This document shows, piece by piece, positions 1 through 5,074 of a DNA stretch of 5,074 nt (position 1 is its first letter; each line of letters opens with the position of its first letter). The translations under genes were made by a program, and so were the position numbers. The DNA comes from Hungatella sp. UBA3147. GTDB taxonomy: Bacteria; Bacillota; Clostridia; Lachnospirales; Lachnospiraceae. The DNA lies in the NCBI GenBank assembly GCA_002365025.1, contig DEYX01000033.1, positions 3,710 through 8,783 on the forward strand, given 5' to 3'. The notes beneath the pieces were generated by a model. The model saw only the letters and a list, made by a program, of their open reading frames with translations. It ran no database searches and was not told the origin of the DNA.

Positions 1-649
1 GTGCCAGTTCATGCACCACCACATAATCGGCCAGTTCTTCCGGAAGAAGCACAAGCCTCCAGTTAAAATTTAAGTTCCCCCTGGCGCTGCAGCTTCCCCA
101 CCGGGTCGCCTGATCCCGTATTGCAATTTTCCCATAGTCCACATTCATGATTGCAGACCAGGTGGCTGCTTTTGCCTCTAAATATCCTCTGGCTTCCCGT
201 CTGTACCAAAGCTTCACCGCCTCTTTAACCGCTGCTTCCTGCTCTTTCTCCTCATAGGATACAACCGGACCGGAAACCACCAGCGCCTCTTTTGTATCCT
301 GTATACAAAAAGCTTTTTTCTTATGATCGGACTTAATATGAAGGAGCCGGCACTTTCCATAAAGAAGCACAGATGCCCCTTCCGTCCAATGAAAATCCGT
401 CCTTTTCTCCAACGCTATTCGGATCGTTTCCACCTGTGCAAAGACCCAGTCTCTGTTCTTCTGTGCCAGCTCATGCCCTGCCTTAAAAGGAAAGCGCCTG
501 GGAAGCCTGACGAAAACCTCTCCCGCTTTCGTGACCTGCAGGGCCATGGTACGCCTGTCTGATTTTATGATCCTGTAAGAACATTCGCTTCCGTCAACAA
601 AGGAAATCACACCTGTTTCCCCTCTGCTGTCAGGACCTTTTGCTTCCAT
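1..649 (-). CDS. YgjP-like (DUF45) zinc metallopeptidase, 3' end cut by window edge
   Basis: The first 216 residues are visible; the C-terminus lies outside the window. I translated this frame by hand: there is no stop, and the last residues are DYVVVHEL followed by A and a partial codon starting with C. This is the start of an HExxH zinc site (H213, E214). Just before it lies the block RWGSCS (183-188) then NLNFNWRLVLLP, which is the hallmark of the YgjP-like/DUF45 branch related to SprT and M48 peptidases. The N-terminal half, rich in strands (about 20-110), matches the extended clostridial form of the family, longer than E. coli YgjP. Substrate is unknown for most members, and no signal peptide is seen, so the protein is probably cytoplasmic. 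The start is uncertain: ATG at 649 is used here, but TTG at 664 lies 8 bases after AGAGGAAG (673-680), a better ribosome binding site. It appears to be a single-gene transcript with its own promoter. Confidence 0.85.
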   Translation of the reverse strand, partial: MEAKGPDSRGETGVISFVDGSECSYRIIKSDRRTMALQVTKAGEVFVRLPRRFPFKAGHELAQKNRDWVFAQVETIRIALEKRTDFHWTEGASVLLYGKCRLLHIKSDHKKKAFCIQDTKEALVVSGPVVSYEEKEQEAAVKEAVKLWYRREARGYLEAKAATWSAIMNVDYGKIAIRDQATRWGSCSARGNLNFNWRLVLLPEELADYVVVHELA

Positions 650-713
650 ATATCTGATTCCCAACCCTTTTTCTTCCTCTTTTCTCTTTCCTCTGCTTAA
701 ACTCGTATTCCCA

Positions 714-742
714 ATTATAACGAATAAATGGAAAAGAAACAA
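714..742 (-). promoter_or_regulatory. Sigma-A-type promoter for the YgjP-like gene
   Basis: On the minus strand a perfect TATAAT (-10, bases 719 to 714) is preceded by exactly 17 bases and then TTGTTT (-35, bases 742 to 737; it matches the first three bases of TTGACA). The predicted transcription start is near 707, leaving a leader of about 45-60 bases that holds the AGAGGAAG ribosome binding site. Nothing else in the 182-base gap between the two minus-strand genes looks like a gene. Confidence 0.65.
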
Positions 743-773
743 TACATAACTGAAAGGTCTGAAATGCAAAATA

Positions 774-799
774 AGAGAACCCGGCAGGCAGGTTCCCTT
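774..799 (-). terminator. Probable intrinsic terminator after the YeiL-like gene
   Basis: GAACC (777-781) pairs perfectly with GGTTC (791-795) around a 9-base loop. After one mismatch the stem continues with three further pairs out to 774 and 799. Read on the minus strand the stem is followed by the T-rich run TTATTTTGCATTT, and it begins about 33 bases after the regulator's stop codon. The loop is large and the stem is interrupted, so the call is moderate. It would separate the regulator from the metallopeptidase transcript. Confidence 0.55.
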
Positions 800-831
800 A
801 TAACTGTCTTCCTACATATCATTCTTATTCC

Positions 832-1458
832 TTATGTTAAAAAACCGTCAGAGATTTCTTCCAGTCTTTCCTGATCCATAATCCGGTACCCCTTATCCTT
901 CTTTAGTATTCCGTCATCACAAAATTTTTTCATGACAAAGAGTACGTGACGGTAGCTGATATTCATATACTCCGAAACCTCCGTATGAGATATGGTGTAT
1001 TTCCCGTTCTGCTGATATTTAAGTATAAAGGAAGCAAGTCTCTTTTCCAATGAATAATTTAAGTATTCACTCAGCCGGTAGCTCCTAACCATCAGCTTAT
1101 TGGAAATAGAGGACGCAAAATAAAAGGATACTTCTGCTTTCTCTTTGCAGATCTGCCTTAACCGGTCCAGTTCAAATTCCAGACAGATCACATCCTCTAT
1201 CACTTTATTTTCTTTGATATAATCTTCCTGACGGAATATGGAAAGTTCCCCAAGCCAGTCGCCCTTCCCCGCAAAATCAAGAATGGAACGGCGCCCGTTC
1301 TCATGGTCAATATAGATTTTCACCATTCCCGATAGAATCAGATAGCAATGGGTGATACTCTCATCCACATGAAAGATATTCCTCCCCGCAGGAAAATGCC
1401 TTTCCTCCCCGGCCGCCGCAAGGCTGTCTGGTATTTCATACATATTGTGTTTTTCCAT
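832..1458 (-). CDS. yeiL: CRP/FNR-family transcriptional regulator, YeiL-like
   Basis: A 208-residue cytoplasmic DNA-binding regulator. Residues about 18-105 form the cyclic-nucleotide-binding-type beta barrel (GDWLGELSIF at 67-76), followed by the long dimerisation helix (about 108-135) and a winged helix-turn-helix (about 155-195). I recognise it as YeiL-like from ENGRRSILDF (53-62), KRLASFIL (139-146), and the recognition helix and wing SYRHVLFVMKKFCDDGIL (168-185), which closely follow the E. coli YeiL pattern as I remember it. The Arg/Glu/Arg residues by which CRP reads its site are replaced by Y169, R170 and F174. The N-terminal cysteine cluster that holds the Fe-S centre in FNR is absent (the cysteines are C38, C92, C104 and C180), so the signal is unknown. 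The ATG at 1458 follows GGAG with a short 4-base spacing; a second ATG at codon 6 is possible. The gene is divergent from the membrane protein gene, and a CRP-like palindrome lies between them. E. coli YeiL has been linked to nitrogen starvation and stationary-phase survival; whether that holds here is unknown. Confidence 0.85.
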   Translation of the reverse strand: MEKHNMYEIPDSLAAAGEERHFPAGRNIFHVDESITHCYLILSGMVKIYIDHENGRRSILDFAGKGDWLGELSIFRQEDYIKENKVIEDVICLEFELDRLRQICKEKAEVSFYFASSISNKLMVRSYRLSEYLNYSLEKRLASFILKYQQNGKYTISHTEVSEYMNISYRHVLFVMKKFCDDGILKKDKGYRIMDQERLEEISDGFLT

Positions 1459-1484
1459 ATATCTCCATCAACCTTTATTCCCAA

Positions 1485-1500
1485 TATGATAATTCTCATA
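1485..1500. promoter_or_regulatory. Candidate CRP/FNR-type operator (TATGA-N6-TCATA)
   Basis: TATGATAATTCTCATA is a 16-base palindrome with a single mismatched pair (positions 6 and 11). Its half-site length and 6-base spacer match the CRP consensus TGTGA-N6-TCACA. It lies in the 87-base gap between the YeiL-like regulator and the membrane protein gene, so the regulator is the obvious candidate to bind it. The site overlaps a possible minus-strand -10 box (TATCAT, bases 1491 to 1486), which would suit autorepression. It is centred at 1492.5, that is 41.5 bases before the start point predicted for the plus-strand promoter, which would suit activation. A poorer match, TATTT-N6-TCATA, lies at 1513-1528. 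Binding is inferred, not shown. Confidence 0.55.
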
Positions 1501-1527
1501 GTCATCAGTCTGTATTTATGGTATCAT
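1499..1527 (+). promoter_or_regulatory. Candidate promoter for the membrane protein/nucleotidase operon
   Basis: TAGTCA (1499-1504, 4 of 6 to the -35 consensus), a 17-base spacer and TATCAT (1522-1527, 5 of 6 to the -10 consensus) predict a transcription start near 1534. The weak -35 overlaps the end of the palindrome at 1485-1500, as expected for a class II activator-dependent promoter. The caveat is that the 5' leader would be only about 12 bases, beginning right at the ribosome binding site. An alternative -10 (TATGAT, 1485-1490) has no convincing -35. Confidence 0.4.
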
Positions 1528-1533
1528 ATTCCC

Positions 1534-1540
1534 GAGGTGA
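1534..1540 (+). promoter_or_regulatory. Ribosome binding site that fixes the membrane protein start
   Basis: GAGGTGA lies 5 bases before the ATG at 1546. It decides in favour of this start over an in-frame ATG at 1348, which would run antisense through the regulator gene and has no such site. Confidence 0.8.
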
Positions 1541-1545
1541 AAACA

Positions 1546-2211
1546 ATGAGCAGAAAAAAAATAAACGACCTGGCCATAACGATTATATCCTTTTTATTTT
1601 TTGGCTTCGGGATATCGCTGCAGCTAAAGGCAGCTATCGGGCAAAGCGTCTTAAACGCATTGGCAGTAACATTATCTTACACCATTCAATTGAAGGTTGG
1701 CACCATACTCAATGGGATCAATACGCTGTTCTTTCTATCCTATTTACTTTTAAGACGTTCCCGTTTAAACTATAAGGATGGGATACAGATTATTGCAACC
1801 ATTGCAAACGGATACATCATCAACCTGTTTCTGTATCACTTACTTTCTAATTTTACTGTGGAAAGCTATTTTTACAGAGTGATCCTTTATTTAATCGGCA
1901 TTATAATTGCTTCCATCAGCCTGGGGGCCGTACTAGCAATCGGAATCGTAAAATTCCCTCTGGAAAGTATGTGCCTTATCATTAGTGAAGCATATAAAAA
2001 GAAGTTCACCGCTGTCCGTATGAGCTTTGATGTGATATTCTTAATCCTCACTTTATGCCTGACCTTAGTTTCACATACCCCTCTGCAAATAAGGGAGGGA
2101 ACCGTTATCAGCATTCTTCTCCTGGCACCGCTGCTGGGGATCTGTCTAGACTTCTTTAAGAAACATTTAACTATGGAGGAAAAAATACATGTATCAGATT
2201 TATTTACTTGA
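1546..2211 (+). CDS. YczE/YyaS/YitT-type integral membrane protein
   Basis: A 221-residue, very hydrophobic protein with about five to six membrane segments (roughly 8-27, 53-70, 78-100, 108-134, 160-177 and 186-205). The Arg/Lys-rich stretches (MSRKK at the start, RRSR at 70-73, KKK at 151-153) suggest cytoplasmic loops. The N-terminal pattern FGFGISLQLKAAIGQS (19-34), followed about 20 residues later by VGTILNGINTLFF (51-63), is the arrangement I associate with the YczE branch of the YczE/YyaS/YitT membrane family. The KFPLES motif (136-141) in the second half echoes the first half, as in proteins built from a duplicated unit. Function and substrate are not known for this family; a transporter role is plausible only. 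The gene is first in an operon with the HAD nucleotidase, whose start codon lies inside it, and is divergent from the YeiL-like regulator, which probably controls it. Family assignment comes from remembered patterns and is moderately sure; that it is a real membrane protein is near certain. Confidence 0.75.
   Translation: MSRKKINDLAITIISFLFFGFGISLQLKAAIGQSVLNALAVTLSYTIQLKVGTILNGINTLFFLSYLLLRRSRLNYKDGIQIIATIANGYIINLFLYHLLSNFTVESYFYRVILYLIGIIIASISLGAVLAIGIVKFPLESMCLIISEAYKKKFTAVRMSFDVIFLILTLCLTLVSHTPLQIREGTVISILLLAPLLGICLDFFKKHLTMEEKIHVSDLFT
2175..2180 (+). promoter_or_regulatory. Ribosome binding site inside the upstream gene, for the HAD nucleotidase
   Basis: GGAGGA lies 8 bases before the ATG at 2189 and inside the last codons of the membrane protein gene, in the part encoding its hydrophilic C-terminal tail. 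The position supports coupled translation of the two genes. Confidence 0.8.
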
Positions 2212-2860
2212 TATTGACAATACCCTGCTGGATTTTGACGCTGCCGAAGAGCAGGGCTTTATAAAGATGATCCAATCCTATCATTTGGACTTTAAGGATG
2301 AAATGCTGTCCCAATATAAAAAGATGAACCGTCATTTATGGGACTTATTAGAGCAGGGAAAGATCGGAAGAGAAGAACTTCTTAATACCCGCTTTCATGA
2401 ATTCTTCCGCCTTTTTGACATGGAAATTAACGGAGAAGAGGCGGAAGGGCGTTACCGTGGGCATCTTGGAAACAACTCCGATTTAATCCCTGGCGCCAAG
2501 GAAACCCTGATCAAATTAAACGAGAGGGGGAAACATTTATACACCGCATCAAACGGTGTTTATTCCACCCAGATCCAGCGTCTTAAAAACGCCGGCATCT
2601 TTCATCTTTTCGAAGGAATGTTTATATCGGAAAAAGTGGGTTATGAAAAGCCATCCCTTCATTTTTTCCAGCACTGTTTTAAAAATATTCCGAACTTTGA
2701 AAAAGACAAGACCATCATGGTAGGAGACAGCATATCCTCTGACATTCAGGGTGCAGTGAATGCAAACATTGATTCCTGTCTTTTTAGCAGCTCCCCAGAG
2801 CCCCTGTCATCAACCGCAACTCATACCATTCACGATATAACCGAATTGTTAAACTTTTAA
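2189..2860 (+). CDS. yjjG: HAD-superfamily hydrolase, YjjG-type pyrimidine nucleotidase
   Basis: A 223-residue cytoplasmic phosphatase, almost the length of E. coli YjjG. All four HAD motifs are present. Motif I is LLDIDNTLLDF with nucleophile D8, acid/base D10 and T12. Motif II is S121 in TASNGV. Motif III is K154 in GYEKPS. Motif IV is VGDSISSDIQGA, with D180 and D185 binding Mg2+. The helical cap (about 16-95) sits between motifs I and II, as in the YjjG/YfnB group. E. coli YjjG is known as a nucleoside-monophosphate 5'-nucleotidase that removes non-canonical pyrimidine nucleotides; the same role is likely here but not proven, because HAD substrates are hard to predict. Motif II has Ser where E. 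coli YjjG has Thr, a common and harmless change. The start overlaps the membrane protein gene by 23 bases and has a strong GGAGGA site, so the two genes are co-transcribed and probably translationally coupled. A hairpin terminator begins 20 bases after the stop. Confidence 0.85.
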   Translation: MYQIYLLDIDNTLLDFDAAEEQGFIKMIQSYHLDFKDEMLSQYKKMNRHLWDLLEQGKIGREELLNTRFHEFFRLFDMEINGEEAEGRYRGHLGNNSDLIPGAKETLIKLNERGKHLYTASNGVYSTQIQRLKNAGIFHLFEGMFISEKVGYEKPSLHFFQHCFKNIPNFEKDKTIMVGDSISSDIQGAVNANIDSCLFSSSPEPLSSTATHTIHDITELLNF

Positions 2861-2879
2861 CTTCTTCTATTCCATCATT

Positions 2880-2903
2880 GCCCGGCAGCTTCCGCTGCCG
2901 GGC
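2880..2903 (+). terminator. Strong hairpin terminator after the nucleotidase, between convergent genes
   Basis: GCCCGGCAGC (2880-2889) and GCTGCCGGGC (2894-2903) form a perfect 10-base, GC-rich stem around the loop TTCC. The plus strand continues TTTCTGG, a short T run, which fits an intrinsic terminator for the membrane protein/nucleotidase operon. On the minus strand the loop reads GGAA (a GNRA tetraloop) but no T run follows, so it may act there only as a 3' stabiliser or weak stop for the kinase/regulator transcript arriving from the right. Confidence 0.75.
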
Positions 2904-2932
2904 TTTCTGGTCAATCAGGTATTCCCAATCCG

Positions 2933-2952
2933 AGCCCCTGCTTGATGGGGCT
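2933..2952 (-). other. Short inverted repeat overlapping the response regulator stop codon
   Basis: AGCCCC (2933-2938) and GGGGCT (2947-2952) are perfect 6-base arms around an 8-base loop. The right arm includes part of the TAG stop of the response regulator. With the hairpin at 2880-2903 it gives two stem-loops in a row at the 3' end of the minus-strand transcript. No T run follows. It may protect the 3' end of the mRNA or be chance. Confidence 0.35.
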
Positions 2953-3727
2953 AAATCCCTTTCATGAACTTTGACGGCGATTTCAAGGTGTACTTCTTAA
3001 ATACCGCACAAAAATGCTTATAATCTGTAAATCCCGTTGCATCGGAAACCTCGCCGATCCGGTATTGCCCGGTATTTAACAGAACAATGGCCTGGGAAAT
3101 CCGGTACTTGTTTAAAAAGTCCAGGAAGGTCTGTCCGGTCACCTCTTTGAACTTCCGGCTTAAGTAGCTGGCGCTGACTCCCAGCTTATCTGATATGGAT
3201 TCCACGCTCAGCTTGTCTCCATATCCTGACTTGATCTCCTGGATTGCCTTTGAAACATATTTGTTTTCTGAAAGGTCCAGCTGTATATAGTATTCCAGGT
3301 TCATGATCCCCGCGTCTGATTCCGCCTGCTCCATCACATACTCCACCTGGCGGCTGTTTGCGATTTCCTCACCCAGCCTTTTCATAAGGACCGCAAGCTT
3401 TTCTTCATCCACCGGCTTTAACAGGTATTCACTGACCCCGGCGGATATGGCCCTTCTTGCATATTCAAATTCCGCATAGCTTGTCAGAAGGATACTTTTA
3501 AACTTCACGCTCTTAGAGGCTTCCTTTATCATCTCGATCCCATCCATAAACGGCATGCAGATATCTGCAACGACTACGTCAGGCTTATACTCAAGGATCT
3601 TTGAAAGCCCCTCCTGTCCATTTGCCGCCTCAGCCACCACCACGCAGTCCATGCCCATCCAATCCGTGGTATAGATCAGTCCCTTGCGGATAATATCCTC
3701 ATCTTCCGCTATCATCACCCGTAACAT
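2951..3727 (-). CDS. YesN-like response regulator (receiver + AraC-type DNA-binding domain)
   Basis: A 258-residue transcription factor. The receiver domain (about 1-120) has the acidic pocket E8/D9, phosphoacceptor D55 in ADICMPFMDG, switch residue T82 and K104 in LLKP. A linker (about 121-160) leads to an AraC/XylS-type domain with two helix-turn-helix units. The first is LSVESISDKLGVSASYLSRK (173-192) and the second is around IGEVSDATGFTDYKHFCAVF (224-243), closing with the usual SPSKF (250-254). The start is ATG at 3727, 7 bases after AGGGAGG (3735-3741); an open frame continues upstream to 3832 but only as a shadow of the kinase gene. The start overlaps the kinase stop by one base (TAATG), so the pair is translationally coupled. 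It is the short YesN form, without the long middle region some members have. Phosphorylated by its partner kinase, it would activate target promoters; in related Clostridia these are often sugar ABC transporter operons, but no target is visible here. Confidence 0.93.
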   Translation of the reverse strand: MLRVMIAEDEDIIRKGLIYTTDWMGMDCVVVAEAANGQEGLSKILEYKPDVVVADICMPFMDGIEMIKEASKSVKFKSILLTSYAEFEYARRAISAGVSEYLLKPVDEEKLAVLMKRLGEEIANSRQVEYVMEQAESDAGIMNLEYYIQLDLSENKYVSKAIQEIKSGYGDKLSVESISDKLGVSASYLSRKFKEVTGQTFLDFLNKYRISQAIVLLNTGQYRIGEVSDATGFTDYKHFCAVFKKYTLKSPSKFMKGI

Positions 3728-5074
3728 TATACTTCCTCCCTTTGTGCCGGAAGGGTCACCACCAGCGTTGTGCCAAGCCCTTCTGCACTGCGTATCTCCA
3801 CTCCATAAGGCCTTCCGTAAAGGATCCTGCACCGTCTGTGAATATTGTAAAGCCCGGAATGCCGTTTGTTGTTTTCTTCCTGCTCCAATAAGGCCTGAAT
3901 GTCACTTAAAACTCCTGGAGTCATTCCAATCCCATCATCCCTGCAGATCATGATCAGCCGGTCCTCGTGAATATAGGCCTTAAGCTCCACCCTTAAATTT
4001 TCCTGGTTGCCAAACCCGTATTTGACTGAATTTTCGATCATGGGCTGCAGTACCAGCCTGGGAATCCGGCAGGATAGTACCTCTTCTTCCACGTCAATCA
4101 CATAGGAAAACCGCCGGTTAAACCGGTATTTTAAGATCGTCAGATAATTCTCCAGGTGCTCTAAATCCTCTTCCAGGGTAACCTCCGTCCTGCTGCCATC
4201 CAGGCTGTAACGCAGCAGGTTAGACAGACTGAACACCATCTTCCCGGCTGTCTCCGGCTGGATAATGCACATATACCGTATATTTTCCAGAGTATTAAAC
4301 AGAAAATGCGGATTAAACTGGGACTCCAGCTGCTTATTCTGAGAAGCTGCCACCAGCTCCGTCATCTTTCTGTTATTCTCCATCTGCAGCTTTAAGCTGG
4401 CAATGGTTTCCCGGTATGCATCTGCTATGATCCGAAATTCATTTTCGCTTTCTATCTCTATGGAAGCGTCTAAATTCCCATCTCTGGCCTTTTCCATGAC
4501 ATGAAGGAGGAGGTAAAAATCCCTGGTCTTCCGTTCCGTCACCTTCTTCGTGCTGATCAGTACCCATATGGTCATCAGCACAAGAGCCGTTATGATAAGA
4601 GCACTGCTAAGCCCAAGGGAAAACACGATATTCTGGATATCTGTTACAGAATATATTAAAAACATGTTATGGTATGCCGGATGAACGGATATGAGAAACA
4701 TCTTCTTTTCATAAGGCAGATACCTGCCTGCCGTCTCAAGCACCTTTAACACCTGGCTGCTGCTGCTCACCAGATAATAATTGCTGCTTAAATAAACCCA
4801 GCCAAACCGGTCTGCAATGATGGTTTGGCTTTCTGCCCGGTCAAGCGCCGGCTTAAACTGGCTGCTGTTAATGGTGAAAATTAAGTATCCCGCCTTTTTA
4901 TCTCCCCGCATTACTGCCATGCCCATGGCAATATCCCGGTCCTGGCCTCTCCAGGCTTCCATTAAGCGTACTCTGGTTTCCCCCGGATTCTCATCCATGG
5001 CTCCGAACAATCCCCAGCGGATATCCTCCCTGCCTGATAAGTAATCCGGGATATCCTTTCTTGTGGATAACAGC
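3727..5074 (-). CDS. YesM-like sensor histidine kinase (His_kinase/HATPase_c), N-terminus cut by window edge
   Basis: A membrane sensor kinase of the LytS/YesM type, partner of the adjoining response regulator. The frame is open to the right edge (448 full codons visible), so the true start lies outside; a TTG at 5010 is only an internal Leu codon. Counting from the first full codon, about 1-148 is the end of an extracellular sensor domain (Cache-like in outline, ligand unknown). Residues 150-174 form a membrane segment (LGLSSALIITALVLMTIWVL), followed by a HAMP-like linker (about 175-230). The His_kinase block SQFNPHFLFNTLEN (251-264) carries the phosphoacceptor H256. The ATPase domain has the N box PMIENSVKYGF (N348), the G1 box DDGIGM (379-384) and a G2-type SGLYNI (406-411). 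All catalytic motifs are intact. The first membrane segment and most of the sensor domain are missing from the window. By analogy with related pairs it may sense an extracellular sugar or a sugar-loaded binding protein, which is inference. Confidence 0.92.
   Translation of the reverse strand, partial: LLSTRKDIPDYLSGREDIRWGLFGAMDENPGETRVRLMEAWRGQDRDIAMGMAVMRGDKKAGYLIFTINSSQFKPALDRAESQTIIADRFGWVYLSSNYYLVSSSSQVLKVLETAGRYLPYEKKMFLISVHPAYHNMFLIYSVTDIQNIVFSLGLSSALIITALVLMTIWVLISTKKVTERKTRDFYLLLHVMEKARDGNLDASIEIESENEFRIIADAYRETIASLKLQMENNRKMTELVAASQNKQLESQFNPHFLFNTLENIRYMCIIQPETAGKMVFSLSNLLRYSLDGSRTEVTLEEDLEHLENYLTILKYRFNRRFSYVIDVEEEVLSCRIPRLVLQPMIENSVKYGFGNQENLRVELKAYIHEDRLIMICRDDGIGMTPGVLSDIQALLEQEENNKRHSGLYNIHRRCRILYGRPYGVEIRSAEGLGTTLVVTLPAQREEV

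Noticed and set aside
323..562. Open frame of 79 codons on the plus strand
   Set aside because: It lies antisense to the clear YgjP-like coding frame, has no family features and reads like low-complexity back-translation.
1348..1545. N-terminal extension of the membrane protein by 66 codons
   Set aside because: It would run antisense through the regulator gene and across the divergent promoter region; GAGGTGA before the ATG at 1546 gives a better start.
1459..1545. Riboswitch or leader RNA between the divergent genes
   Set aside because: The gap is only 87 bases, is filled by promoter and operator-like sequence, and shows no compact set of helices.
1518..1775. Plus-strand 85-codon open frame
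   Set aside because: Out-of-frame shadow of the membrane protein gene, with no ribosome binding site or recognisable features.
1887..2114. Minus-strand 75-codon open frame
   Set aside because: Antisense shadow inside the membrane protein gene.
3728..3832. N-terminal extension of the response regulator by 35 codons
   Set aside because: The receiver domain begins at MLRVMIAEDE with a strong AGGGAGG site; the extra part is the kinase gene read in another frame.
3684..3953. Plus-strand 89-codon open frame
   Set aside because: Antisense to the kinase/regulator junction, with no supporting signals.
5008..5010. TTG as the start of the histidine kinase
   Set aside because: The frame stays open and protein-like to the window edge, and the sensor domain would be cut and the first membrane segment lost; it is an internal Leu codon of a gene that starts outside the window.
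4817..5044. Plus-strand 75-codon open frame
   Set aside because: Antisense to the kinase sensor domain, with no supporting signals.

Overview
The window reads as chromosomal DNA from a Clostridia member, most likely a Lachnospiraceae relative of the Lacrimispora/Hungatella/Enterocloster group. This is inferred from moderate GC content, strong GGAGG-type ribosome binding sites, a YesM/YesN-type two-component pair and the style of the proteins; no rRNA or marker gene confirms it. There are six genes, two of them cut by the window edges. I see no mobile element, CRISPR array, tRNA or rRNA.

Layout. (1) Bases 1 to about 649, minus strand: a YgjP-like zinc metallopeptidase, cut just inside its HExxH motif by the left edge, with a good sigma-A-type promoter at 714-742. 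(2) Bases 832-1458, minus strand: a CRP/FNR-family regulator that I recognise as YeiL-like, followed by a probable intrinsic terminator at 774-799. (3) Divergent from it, plus strand: a YczE-type multi-pass membrane protein (1546-2211), overlapped by 23 bases by a YjjG-type HAD nucleotidase (2189-2860). This two-gene operon ends at a strong hairpin at 2880-2903. (4) From the right edge, minus strand: a YesM-like sensor histidine kinase (3727-5074, N-terminus outside the window), whose stop codon overlaps the start of a YesN-like AraC-type response regulator (2951-3727).

How the genes may work together. The 87-base gap between the YeiL-like gene and the membrane protein gene holds a near-perfect 16-base palindrome, TATGA-N6-TCATA. 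This has the same architecture as the classical CRP site. It is centred 41.5 bases before the start point predicted for the rightward promoter (class II activator geometry) and overlaps a possible -10 box of the regulator's own promoter. The simplest model is that the YeiL-like protein binds here, represses or tunes itself, and activates the membrane protein/nucleotidase operon. In E. coli, yeiL also lies beside nucleoside (pseudouridine) genes, so a link to nucleoside or nucleotide metabolism is possible but is inference.

The kinase/regulator pair is a separate unit. In Clostridia such pairs usually control a nearby carbohydrate ABC transporter, which would lie beyond the right edge. No clearly new biological system is visible; the most interesting element is the divergent regulator/operator/transporter-like/nucleotidase cassette.
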